Under the pieces are notes generated by a model. The model saw nothing but the letters and a program-made list of their open reading frames with translations, was not told the origin of the DNA and ran no database searches. Shown here one piece after another: positions 9,401 through 17,572 of a DNA stretch of 64,000 nt. Origin of the DNA: Bodo saltans (lineage: Eukaryota; Euglenozoa; Kinetoplastea; Eubodonida; Bodonidae). The stretch is from positions 1-64,000 of the forward strand of contig CYKH01000397.1 of assembly GCA_001460835.1 (NCBI GenBank), read 5' to 3'. Both the position numbers and the translations under genes were made by a program. Within the stretch, counting starts at the first letter, position 1. The number at the start of each line of letters is the position of its first letter.

Positions 9401-10367
9401 GTACGACTGCATCAAATGCAAGCAAGATGAAGCGGCGAACGCGGCTGTGTTGTACCGCTCTATGGTGGGCGCTGCTGCGACAGCTAAGGCGCCATCCATA
9501 CCTGTGTCTGTGTTGAGGTGCGTTCTCTGCAACACTCCTACACTGATTCAGTTGGCGTTGCATGACTTTAAACTTAGCTCATTGGAGTACGTGACGGTTG
9601 ACGTCGATGACGAAGCTGATCCAACTCCAGCCGCAGCGACAGCGGTACCGAAACCAACCAATTCTCCTCGACCAAAGGCCAGTGCGCTACCAATTCGTCG
9701 CAATTCGTCTCCCGCAGCTTCTTCGGTTGCTGCTCGACGAAATTCGTCGCCGGCAGCCACTACAGTACCTCATCGCACAAGCAGCCCGGCGCAACCTGTG
9801 CGCGGCAAACTCCCCGCTCCACGTCCTTTGGGCCCCAGACTGACAGCTGCGCCACTTGCTACTGCCGCTCCAGCAGCGGTAGAGTCTGCAGCGGTTGATA
9901 TGGAAGCTGAGCTCAGCGACACCGCCGCACCTGCCACTGCACCGTCACCCCCACGCCCCTCCACTGTGAACTCCAAAGCACCTTCACCAAAGCAGCCATC
10001 TCCCAAAGCGTCGTCGCCAAGGGGAGCAGTGACCTTGAAGCCCTTTTTAGGATTGCGTGTTGCCATCGGGCCACCTCAGGCACCCAACTCCCGTGTTCCA
10101 TCATTGGTGGTTGCAGAATGTAACGAGGCGTACTCGTCATTCGCAGCAGATGGAAGCGAGTCAACGATGGAGGGCCCAGCCTTTGTGGCTGGTCTGCGTG
10201 TTGGTGACATTATCACGCGATTCGCTGGGTACGCTGTCACTGATCTAGCTGCATTCAACGCCATCGTTGGGCGGCATTGCCGCCCAGGAGCTGTAGTCCC
10301 AGTTCAAGTGATAAATGCCGAGTCCAAAGAGTCACGCCTGCTGTCGTTGACTGTGAAGGGGAAATAA
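6444..10367 (+). CDS. Large WD40-repeat protein with helical Trp-rich middle and C-terminal PDZ-like domain
   Basis: This encodes 1307 residues from the first ATG, 6444; ATG 6501 is an alternative start. Residues about 30-400 form WD40 repeats, seen in motifs such as WAGMSDGFIQVF, SASYDWTIAKWD, SGGEDGSLRMWS and ASIGLDGVAFIWS, interrupted by an acidic/Asn insert. Residues about 460-870 are helical and rich in Trp, Arg and Lys, with recurring F/Y-x-x-W-K/L units (for example RRFFESWK and RYFSKWLSAL) that resemble Sfi1-type centrin-binding repeats. Next comes a Ser/Pro/Arg/Ala-rich basic linker with repeated RRNSSP and RRASVG units. The last 100 residues fit a PDZ fold: LRVAIGPP, then GPAFVAGLRVGDIITRFAG. 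I infer a cytoskeletal or basal-body scaffold. WD40 and PDZ are well supported; the Sfi1-like reading is tentative. Confidence 0.85.
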   Translation: MTHFLSSVTQRRLDVRKVDMERTESQSLTCFPEHSHGQLRCVTAVGCSLKSLSRDQQCTIRQEDDSSTIVPSVWCAEQDGSISVRSSCGTGVLKVIPRKPRRVASAPHVFVFSLCTPRHDQVWAGMSDGFIQVFHSQTCEMMIEFHAHAAAITAFSVVSMPTNDREFEHHMNVVISASYDWTIAKWDTTTFRCLGKLMGHRVAIRSIGTSGNGEFLVSGGEDGSLRMWSLVHNEEVVGPPESTSNNDAEEDMESNDHYGGNGDKDENNNAGGGSVAWPILPAHDSAISGVCVIHDSYIASIGLDGVAFIWSLTGSCLHELERRNCGLSSIMHDVACARIWVGGIDGNIHFFSDDATLQWDPLGSAQDHSGCYVSAMIPIRQDHLQQMWLLDDEGNVTKFVETLSRDAITTSKAAGTVALDDEDPPLNDEELEERSLENVEGVPADEAVMLSDELDDLRQTAVQSYGELRQHRLRLAGAEAFQRSQRERIVLKFGDGMREAQTAVFRIERWLMRRKFMAVSLIRCDWMEKASRRAFLSICLWRWMMWSRGCALDTLKTNVASAVQSLTWNTLKAHAGRQLKLALHEKQRWAKLKNLVTLLETRGLNFLRHRYFSKWLSALVSQRKSVNHSHMSSARVRLFALTEVTRIERSDHHAFLTEHHQRRLHAIVDELAILSRAPIIRRFFESWKANIVKKRIDLRHEADEAIRHQRDIKLMTSYYWKLAKHRAQRAVVREQERRDDLDAEVVMWNELIREGSAINLATLKQEEDVELAKARRRADALEEAALRARELLDAMHEIKSDLVAAGLRLDPNLGLDGRVDAIFTYMKARGINTHKDVATISAAREDFVMLPLYVAPQPATTAASASASQRTATPVRRASVGTPRRGSAPTPARKASSPTKKKVEVPRSLLLEFEDELKRLRKHLTAAIRGADAAVLHAADQLLKIRNDNDLLADDDDWYISPESIKKCTRKELKESAQSLRRMICLYDCIKCKQDEAANAAVLYRSMVGAAATAKAPSIPVSVLRCVLCNTPTLIQLALHDFKLSSLEYVTVDVDDEADPTPAAATAVPKPTNSPRPKASALPIRRNSSPAASSVAARRNSSPAATTVPHRTSSPAQPVRGKLPAPRPLGPRLTAAPLATAAPAAVESAAVDMEAELSDTAAPATAPSPPRPSTVNSKAPSPKQPSPKASSPRGAVTLKPFLGLRVAIGPPQAPNSRVPSLVVAECNEAYSSFAADGSESTMEGPAFVAGLRVGDIITRFAGYAVTDLAAFNAIVGRHCRPGAVVPVQVINAESKESRLLSLTVKGK

Positions 10368-10503
10368 GGACATCATCGTTGTTGTGAAGGTGATTAGTAT
10401 CTATCGTTGTTGTTGTGTTCTTGTTGTACTTGAAATCGGCAGTCGAATCGTGTTGAACCTGCTTGTCTTGTGTGTGGAATAAGCTAAAAATTTAGATTTT
10501 CAG

Positions 10504-10540
10504 TTAACCTTCTTTTGTTGTTGTGATCTTCCACGCGTAG
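10504..10540 (+). promoter_or_regulatory. Probable spliced-leader acceptor for RPS13
   Basis: A pyrimidine-rich tract (CCTTCTTTTGTTGTTG...CTTCC) is followed by the first AG at 10539-10540, leaving a 14-nt leader before ATG 10555. This arrangement is standard for trans-splicing in kinetoplastids. The site is predicted only. Confidence 0.55.
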
Positions 10541-10554
10541 ATCTCGTCGCAATC

Positions 10555-11006
10555 ATGGCTCGCATGTACGGTAACGGCAAGGGTAAGAGCGCGTCTGCTC
10601 TCCCATTCCGCCGCACTCCCCCCAGCTGGTTGAAGATTGCCACCCGCGACGTCGTCACGACCGTCTGCAAGCTCGCCCGCAAGGGTCTCCCCCCGAGCGC
10701 CATCGGCATGCAGCTCCGTGACTCCATGGGTATTGCTCAGGTCAAGAACGTCACTGGCCGCAAGATCCTCCGCATCCTCAAGCACAACGGCCTTGCCCCC
10801 GAGATCCCCGAGGACCTCTACTGCCTGATCAAGCGCGCCGTCGCCATGCGCAAGCACCTTGAGCGCAACCACAAGGACATGGACACCAAGTTCCGCCTCA
10901 TTCTGGTCGAGTCCCGCATCCACCTGCCCGCTACTACAAGCGCGTAAAGCAGCTGCCCACAACCTGGAAGTACGAGTCCAGCACTGCCTCCTCCCTCGTT
11001 GCGTAA
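10555..11006 (+). CDS. RPS13: 40S ribosomal protein S13 (uS15), 3' end in a shifted frame
   Basis: The frame from 10555 encodes the eukaryotic S13/uS15 protein of the small subunit: [20 protein letters not shown] at the N-terminus, then [40 protein letters not shown] and [11 protein letters not shown]. After ESRIH the frame gives LPATTSA and a TAA at 10945-10947. The expected family ending, ARYYKRV...[10 protein letters not shown]...LVA, is present just downstream in another frame, ending with TAA at 11004-11006. One or four bases are missing near 10921-10930; the family has Arg-Leu there, which favours four. As S13 is essential, a sequencing or assembly error is the simplest explanation. Strong C/G preference at third positions fits a highly expressed gene. 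Confidence 0.96.
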
Positions 11007-11244
11007 GTCTGTCTTGTGTGACTGCAGCAGAGGTGATGCGATTGGGTTGATGTCACCGCCTGCGATGTGATCATTTTCTTCCCTTTTGTGTTCCACTAAA
11101 AAAAAAAAAACAATAAACGACAATAATCTGTGCGGCGGTATGCTCCTCAATGGTTTTACTGTGCTCCAGAGTTTCCCCCCTGCTATCGTATCTTCTTCCT
11201 AGAGAAAAAAACAACAACAACACAACATATTCTATCTCAACACA

Positions 11245-12033
11245 ATGAATGGATGCTTTGTTGGTGCCCTTAGTGCAAGTGCAAGCGACCGCATTCCCCT
11301 TTGCGCGTACACCGATGCTACCTTCCAGACCACTGGTCACAACACGATCCGGCAACAAGAGCAGCGTATTTTGGAACGGCTGAGATTACCAACGAATCAA
11401 AATGGCGAGGTGGTTGGGAATCAATACCAAAGCTTTGATAACAAAGACGTGATGTTCTTTGTGTTTATCGATGCGGCTACCGATCTTGCAATCCTTGTGG
11501 CGGTTAACAAACTTCTGTTACGGAACTCCAGCGACTCTGCGGCGACAAATCAGTTGGCATGCACCGTCCTAGACCACATTTTCAGCGAGTTCACTGCTGC
11601 GTACACTGCGGAGCAAATTGGCGCAAAAACAGTTCGCACGTATCAATTTATTAAATTCGACACTGCGATTCAGAAGTTGATTGCTAGGGTCGTGCAGCAA
11701 GATAAGAAAAATGGTGGCGCTGGTGCGTCCGCTGGTCGTCAGTCAGTAGGGAACGGTGGCGGCAGCGGTGCGACCGGCAACAGCAACTACGACGGACTTA
11801 AGCAAGAGCTGCGTGATGTGCACGTTGTGATTCGACAGAACGTGGAAGATTTGCTTACCAGAGGAGAGAAGCTTGAGACAATGGGGCAGTACAGCGCGAC
11901 GCTGAAGGATCAGTCGAACAAATACTACAAACGAACTGCGCATATGAACAGAATGCGCGTGTTGAAGACCTACGGCCCTCCGATTGTAGTGATTCTTGTC
12001 CTTCTGATCTTCATGTGGTTTTATTTCTTCTGA
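11245..12033 (+). CDS. Longin-domain R-SNARE, Sec22/VAMP7-like
   Basis: This encodes 262 residues from ATG 11245. Residues 1-120 fit a longin domain (profilin-like fold), with FFVFIDAATDLAILVAVNKL near its C-terminal half. A Gly/Ser-rich linker follows. Residues about 185-235 form the SNARE helix: LKQELRDVHVVIRQNVEDLL, then TRGEKLETM. RGEKL places the central layer residue as Arg, making it an R-SNARE. The last 20 residues (PPIVVILVLLIFMWFYFF) are a C-terminal membrane anchor. Such proteins drive vesicle fusion with three Q-SNARE helices. The KYYKRTAHMN stretch before the anchor is closer to Sec22 (ER-Golgi) than to VAMP7, but I cannot settle this by eye. Confidence 0.88.
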   Translation: MNGCFVGALSASASDRIPLCAYTDATFQTTGHNTIRQQEQRILERLRLPTNQNGEVVGNQYQSFDNKDVMFFVFIDAATDLAILVAVNKLLLRNSSDSAATNQLACTVLDHIFSEFTAAYTAEQIGAKTVRTYQFIKFDTAIQKLIARVVQQDKKNGGAGASAGRQSVGNGGGSGATGNSNYDGLKQELRDVHVVIRQNVEDLLTRGEKLETMGQYSATLKDQSNKYYKRTAHMNRMRVLKTYGPPIVVILVLLIFMWFYFF

Positions 12034-12293
12034 GAACCGCTCTCGAGAGGAAGAAACAACAAAAACCCTTCATTCTCACTGTCCAATTATGTTTCGCTTC
12101 TTTTTTTTTTTTGTTCTCCTTTTGTGCTCTGTCCTGCGTGCTACTCTGCCGTTGCCGAAATGGCGAGAGACTTTTGTGTGTCTGTAAGCGTCTTCTGCAA
12201 AGTCACGTTTGTGAAGAGTAGGGTTTGTGAGTCCCCTTCGTTGTATTTTTTGTGTCTGAGAAGAAGTATTCGCTTAGAACCAACGAAAAGCAA

Positions 12294-12656
12294 ATGGCAA
12301 CTGAAGTAGCACTCGCACAAGTAGCGGCGAAAGAGCGCGTGATGCACCCCGCTGAGGTCATTCAAAACAATTTTGCTAAGAGTGAGCACCGCGCTGCTCT
12401 TCATCAGATTCGCTGCACCCAGTCATGGGCCTCTGCTGCACGCCGAAGCTTTGATCAAGCCGTCCTTCTGCAAGGTCGCCGTCTCGGTGGACTTCCCACG
12501 TCAGATGCGTCATTCCGCCACTACAACGGAACCAATTGCACTGTCTCTGTGGAAGACATTTATGGCCTGAAGAAGAACTGCCCTAAGGTGCAACCTAGGC
12601 CTCGCACCCTGGTCGAGAAAGCTGTGTACGGTGAGGAACTGACTCTGGTCAAGTGA
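12294..12656 (+). CDS. Ump1/POMP-like proteasome maturation factor
   Basis: This encodes 120 residues from the first ATG, 12294; the frame upstream opens only with GTG. Ump1/POMP is a small chaperone that joins half-proteasomes and is degraded on completion of the 20S particle. The family signature is visible: HPAEVIQNNF (matching the HPLE...NF block), a central helix, then RRLGGLPTSDAS in place of the RLPFLxSSNLSLD block, and TVSVEDIYG in place of IGFEDIL. Length is close to the family's usual 130-140. Similarity is moderate, and a mitochondrial or other small helical protein cannot be excluded, but order and spacing of the three blocks agree. Confidence 0.72.
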   Translation: MATEVALAQVAAKERVMHPAEVIQNNFAKSEHRAALHQIRCTQSWASAARRSFDQAVLLQGRRLGGLPTSDASFRHYNGTNCTVSVEDIYGLKKNCPKVQPRPRTLVEKAVYGEELTLVK

Positions 12657-12921
12657 GTGAGATTATTGCCTGCTGCTGCACTTGAAGTGTGCGAACTATT
12701 GCAAAACGATTTCGACAAAAAAACTTTAATGTGCGGAGTAACTCGTTGTCAATAGTTTAGTTTTGCTCGTTAACAATATTTCTCGTTCTTGTTTTTGACC
12801 ACAGCAAGAGGAGTTTTTTTTACTCGTTTGTGTAACCATCGTACTTCTATCGCGCTCTTTTCGAGAACAACAAGCGATTCGATATCTGCCCTCTCATCTC
12901 TAATTGTGTAATACAAGTTGA

Positions 12922-15900
12922 ATGTCGAAGCCCGGCGCTGCATCTTCATCATCGATGAATACCAAAACCCTTGTGGCTGCTGTGGAGGCGATTCAGAAAG
13001 CGATCGATGACCTGAGCAACCTGAACGCCAACGGTGTGTTTAACGACAAGGAACAGAAGAAACAGCAAACAATGCAAAAGAAAATTGAAGAGCTCAAGCA
13101 AACGTTGGCGGAGAAGCTGAGCGGTAATCCGATGGGCAACACCAGTTCGGGCGTCAGTCCAGGAAGAAGAAAATCAACTTCAGTTGTTGTCACCGTTGCC
13201 GATGACGAGCACCGCCAGGTGCTTGACGACTTTGTGGAGTCCCTCGTTCAAGACACTGACAACAAGCCAGGGAACCTGCCGTTAATGCGGGCATTCTTGA
13301 ACTTTGTGACGCTTGATTATCCTTCACTGTGTGAATCCCGCGGATTTCTCAGCACTTGCGCCGTAGATGGATCCATGGGGTACCTCGAGGCACTCCTTGG
13401 CGAGCCCCAAGGCCTTATCATGCGCTTTGACACAGAGGAGCTCCTCGCTAGTGCAATGTACAACCAACAGTATCGAATACCGTTGGTGTCGCTGCTGCTC
13501 CGTCATGAGTTCAGGCTCAATCTGAACACCCCTGAAACCATCGCTGCTATCGGAGGGAGCTGGAACGAGTTTATTGCCGATATTGCTTCAAAGAAAAAGG
13601 CAATCTCCCGAGAAGACCGAAGTGGCCAAAAGCAGTTGGTCGAAAAGATGATCACTCATCCTCTTGTTCCCTTCGACATTGTGAGGGAGGGTGGAGATGG
13701 GCTCACTCTCTTTTCTCGAGCATGCTTGGAGGGCGAGGTGCCGTTGATTGAGTTTTGTATCCAGCGAAAACTAGCGCCACCGCCAAATCACCCCAACGGT
13801 GATGGCTCGTCTGCATTGATGCAAGCAGTGATTAGTAACTCCCCGGCGGCCGTAAAGGCAGTGCTGGGGATGCCGGATGTGGATGTGAATATGGAAGGAC
13901 CCCATGGCACTGCGCTGCAAATGGCATCGCTCCTCAAGCGTGACCCTGCCATCATCACGATGTTGAAGGAAAGAGGCATGGGAGGAGGGGGTGGTAGTGG
14001 TGGTGGGACTACCACCAACAAGAGCCCAACGGACTCATTCGATATTACCAGCAGGGGCATGCAGCTTGCTCCGGATTCCACTTCCCGCCGTGCCTCAACG
14101 ACCACCTCTCCCGCTGCACCTGTGGCTCAGAGGAGCGGAAAGCAACTGCCGTCGCTGGCAGGGAAACTGCCTACCAGTCACCCCTCGCCTCCACCAGAGC
14201 CGCTTGTGGTACCATCGTCGAAGAAGCCCCCAGCAAAGCTTAGTAAGATGAAGGGTGCCCCAGCGAAGCCTATTACACCACCGCCTCCTGCTCCAAAACT
14301 CAAAGGTGGCGAGGCGCAGCTCCATCCACTCCAACATCCCTCCGCTGCTGGGAAGTCGCCATCGTCGCCTGCTATGGACCCACCTGCTGTGAAGAACCCA
14401 CGCATGGCCCCGGCGTCCACATCGCCCCAAACGAATGGAGCACTAGCGCCACTTCTACTTCACAAGAGTCCCCAGTCGTCTCCTCCTCGCGCGTTAGAAC
14501 CTCCCCCGCATCCACTCCAGCAAGAGTCTGCACATAGCCACAGCGATGAGTTTAGTCACCATTCTGCCCCTGGACCGTCACGTGTATCCCCGACAACAAG
14601 GCGGCCAACTGTTACCGTGGTGGACGATGACGCAATATTCCAACAGCTCAAAAACGGAAGCCCACAATTGAAGCGGATGGAAAGCGAAGCTTCACTCTTC
14701 AGCCAAGAGTCTCAGTATTCATTGATGTCGTTGGGATCCACCACCAATAGTGCGACTGGTGGTTCACGGCATACTGGTGGCAATGGTGGTGGTGGTCCGC
14801 TAGCTGCAGCTGATATCCTTGATCTCGTGCGGCAAGTGTGTGACGAGCACAACAGCAACCTCCGACGAGCGAGCATGGGAGTCTTCACGGAGGCAGAGTT
14901 TGTCACTCAAGACTCCAGTGCGGTGCAACAATTGGAAACGAAAGTTCAAATTGCAGTGGAATTGCGAAAGCATTTCTCAAAAACACGAAGGCTCCGTCTC
15001 AACATTGACTCCACCGAAGAGGGTCTCAACATTGACTCCACCGAAGAGGAGGAGTGGATTGCGTTCTTTGTCTCATGCGTGCAAGCCTCTGATATCGACG
15101 GTGCGAATGAGGAAGTCGTCTTGGCAATGTTAGAGACACTTGACATCGACTTTTCGTACATCACTCGTGAGCACAATTTGCTGGAAGCCGTCGCTGCAGA
15201 TGGGTCGGTATCGTTCCTTGCGGCGTTGTTAGCGCTACCTTCCATTAAAGTTGACTTGGCAGAAGTCCTCCCGTGTTGCATTTTCCATGCGCAGTGTCGC
15301 ATTCCCCTCACCATCACGCTCCTCAAGGGGCTTTCCAAAAGCCAACTGTTGCTGATCAAGTCAGAGTCCTGGGCAGAGTACCAAGAGTGCTTTTCCGACG
15401 TGTGCTCGCTACGAAAAGAAATACCAGGCGAGGAGCGTCACCGTCGGCTGGAGTTGATTGAGTTGATGATCACCAACCATGTCCTCAGGCTGGACCCGCA
15501 ACATGAAGCGAACGATGGCCAAACAGCGTTTAGCCGCGCCGCTCACGAAGGGGATGCGGAGTTGGTGAAGCTTTTTGTCAAGCATCGATTTGTACATAGC
15601 CCCAATCATGTGCTGCCAGATGGTGCCACCGCGTTAGTGCACGCCGTGTACGGCAACAGTCTTGACATTCTGCGCGCGATGTTAATGCCGCGCCGCTCAC
15701 GAAGGGGATGCGGAGTTGGTGAAGCTGTTTGTCAAGCATCGATTTGTGCACAGCCCCAATCATGTGTTACCAGATGGTGCCACCGCGTTAGTGCACGCTG
15801 TGTACGGCAACAGTCTTGACATTCTGCGCGCGATGTTAACTCTTCCTGATGCCGACCCCAACTTCACAGCACCCAGCAGTGGCTCCGCATTCCGCGTTGC

Positions 15901-16141
15901 CCATAACCTTGGACGGCACGACATGATTGAAGAAATGCTGCGGCACGGCGGTGATGATGGCATCTGTGGAACGTCAGGCATTTTTAAAGTTCCTGATATT
16001 CCACTGCTTGAGTCTGCGAACCTCGAAGCGTCGATGAGAAGCGTATCGGCGCGTAGTCCTGGAAAGCGAAAGGCAGGGCGGACTGCAGGTGGCCGCCTTA
16101 GTGGAACATTTCCACGTGCTGAGGTCCCAGAGTTCCTCTAG
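12922..16141 (+). CDS. Internally duplicated ankyrin-like repeat protein, frame broken by a 154-bp duplication
   Basis: The frame from ATG 12922 runs 965 codons to 15819. Its end is an out-of-frame copy created by a 154-bp tandem duplication (15533-15840). Ignoring one copy gives about 1021 residues ending at TAG 16139-16141. The protein consists of an N-terminal coiled-coil-like helix (residues about 15-70), homologous half A (about 95-350), a long Pro/Ser-rich linker, and half B (about 705 to the end). Each half has a helical block with VDGSMGYLEALL or ADGSVSFLAALL, a (Q)YRIPL/QCRIPL element, an ELMITNH/EKMITHP element, and then ankyrin-like repeats (DGLTLFSRACLEGE / DGQTAFSRAAHEGD, DGSSALMQAV / DGATALVHAV). 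A 24-bp in-frame repeat near 15003-15050 doubles LNIDSTEE. A protein-interaction scaffold is inferred; function is unknown. Confidence 0.82.
15533..15840. repeat. 154-bp tandem duplication inside the ankyrin-like gene
   Basis: Copy one is 15533-15686 and copy two 15687-15840, beginning GCCGCGCCGCTCACGAAG. The copies differ at several positions, for example CTTTTTGTC versus CTGTTTGTC and GTGCTGCC versus GTGTTACC. 154 is not a multiple of three, so the duplication shifts the frame; the protein text continues in the new frame from copy two. Confidence 0.93.
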
Positions 16142-16573
16142 TAGTGTAGTCACAACCAACAAGTAAGTGAAACCCCCACCACCCACTCAGATGTGAAGAC
16201 ATTTTGCTGAATACTACCATCTCTTCCTCTATTCCACCAGTGCGCACCGGTCACAAAGTCTAGAGGGCGAGTTTGCTCTGTTTTTGAAAGCGGACAACAA
16301 CACCCTTAAAGGTATGTGATGTGCATGGTAAATACGAGTTCTTCCTACTGTGTTTTATTTCCTCCATTCCCCCAACCTCAATTCTTACCTCTTCCCTCTC
16401 TTTCTTGCCACAGCATTATCTCGAGCCAGCAACACAACACGTGATTTGTACTATATGATACCAAAGTAGCGGATACGCCCACCCTTGATTCAAAGGCGCA
16501 TTGTTGTTGTATTATAATTCAACCTTTCCCCCACCCCCCTTCCCCTTTTGAAAAAAAAAGAGTTCTTCAGAAC
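16142..16573 (+). other. Spacer with two candidate GT-AG introns around a short open segment
   Basis: After the stop at 16141 comes GTAAGT at 16163, a pyrimidine-rich stretch and CCACCAG ending at 16240. This is followed by 71 bases open in one frame (coding text such as SLEGEFALFLKADNNTLK), then GTATGT at 16312 and a long pyrimidine tract ending CCACAG at 16413. Joining 16241-16311 to 16414 keeps the frame open for 18 more codons to TAG 16467. This could be the end of the ankyrin-like gene with small introns, a small separate gene, or simply spacer with trans-splice acceptors. The final T/C tract before 16574 serves the NAP gene. Confidence 0.4.
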
Positions 16574-17062
16574 ATGCCTCGCCCGAAGCAGCAGCAGCCC
16601 GAGACCGAGAGCGACGAGGATCATGGTGAGGAGGAGGGCCGTGCCCTTGACTTTGCACGCTTCACGAACCCAAATTACTCCCGAGAGTTTCTCGCCACTC
16701 TCCCCCAGAAGGTCCGTGATCGCACCAAGGTGCTGATGGCATGGGACGAGAAGCGCGTTGCCGAGTGCAACGAGCGTGAAATCGCCATGGACGAGCTCCG
16801 CCGCAAATACGAGGGCCTTTTCGCACCCCTCTTTGCTCGCCGTAAGGAGATCGTGACGGGCGAGAAGGCTCCTTCCCAAGAGGAGGTCCTTGAGGGCTTC
16901 CCTGCGGAGCACAAGGGCAAGGTGGAGATTGAGGGCGAGGATAAGGAAGATACCGAGAAGGGTATCCCTGCATTCTGGATCGACGCACTTCAGCACCACG
17001 TCATCATTAGAAGGCTCCTTCCCAAGAGGAGGTCCTTGAGGGCTTCCCTGCGGAGCACAAGG
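16574..17062 (+). CDS. Nucleosome assembly protein (NAP) family histone chaperone, 3' end lost in gap
   Basis: About 145 residues are readable from ATG 16574. An acidic N-terminus (ETESDEDHGEEEG) is followed by the NAP dimerisation helix and the family core: RKYEGLFAPLFARRKEIV, then the inserted acidic segment, then KGIPAFWIDALQHHVII, equivalent to KGIPxFWL in NAP1. NAPs bind H2A-H2B and H3-H4 and assist chromatin assembly. At about 17009 the sequence jumps back to a second, out-of-frame copy of 16863-16916 and runs into 300 N, so the remaining two-thirds (earmuff domain and acidic tail) are missing. Codon third positions are GC-rich, as in RPS13, suggesting good expression. Confidence 0.9.
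16863..17062. repeat. 54-bp direct repeat flanking the assembly gap
   Basis: 16863-16916 recurs exactly at 17009-17062 (starting AGAAGGCTCC and ending CACAAGG), directly abutting the N run. The offset is 146 bp. A read-end overlap that the assembler failed to collapse is the likely cause. Confidence 0.9.
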
Positions 17063-17362
17063 NNNNNNNNNNNNNNNNNNNNNNNNNNNNNNNNNNNNNN
17101 NNNNNNNNNNNNNNNNNNNNNNNNNNNNNNNNNNNNNNNNNNNNNNNNNNNNNNNNNNNNNNNNNNNNNNNNNNNNNNNNNNNNNNNNNNNNNNNNNNNN
17201 NNNNNNNNNNNNNNNNNNNNNNNNNNNNNNNNNNNNNNNNNNNNNNNNNNNNNNNNNNNNNNNNNNNNNNNNNNNNNNNNNNNNNNNNNNNNNNNNNNNN
17301 NNNNNNNNNNNNNNNNNNNNNNNNNNNNNNNNNNNNNNNNNNNNNNNNNNNNNNNNNNNNNN
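17063..17362. other. Assembly gap (300 N)
   Basis: Exactly 300 N, the same length as the second gap, so it is a placeholder of unknown true size. It hides the 3' end of the NAP gene and possibly more. Confidence 0.99.
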
Positions 17363-17572
17363 AGTGTCAAATAACAGACTTGAGAAGCGTAATTGAAAAC
17401 AAACAAAACTCCAGGAGCACTCCCGTGTGTGATGGTTAAAGCCTCAAAACGGCTTTCTTTAGATTTTTTTCTCTCACACCATATTCTAAGTAGTACAACC
17501 AGATTCAACAAATCTCGAAAGTCAATCGATCCACCTCTTGCTGAGCAAAACAACAACAAACCTCAGAAAGAC

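Noticed and set aside
10504-10962. 152-residue open frame on the minus strand
   Set aside because: It lies exactly opposite RPS13 and results from the strong C/G third-position bias of that gene. Text is Val/Ala/Leu/Asp-rich without family features.
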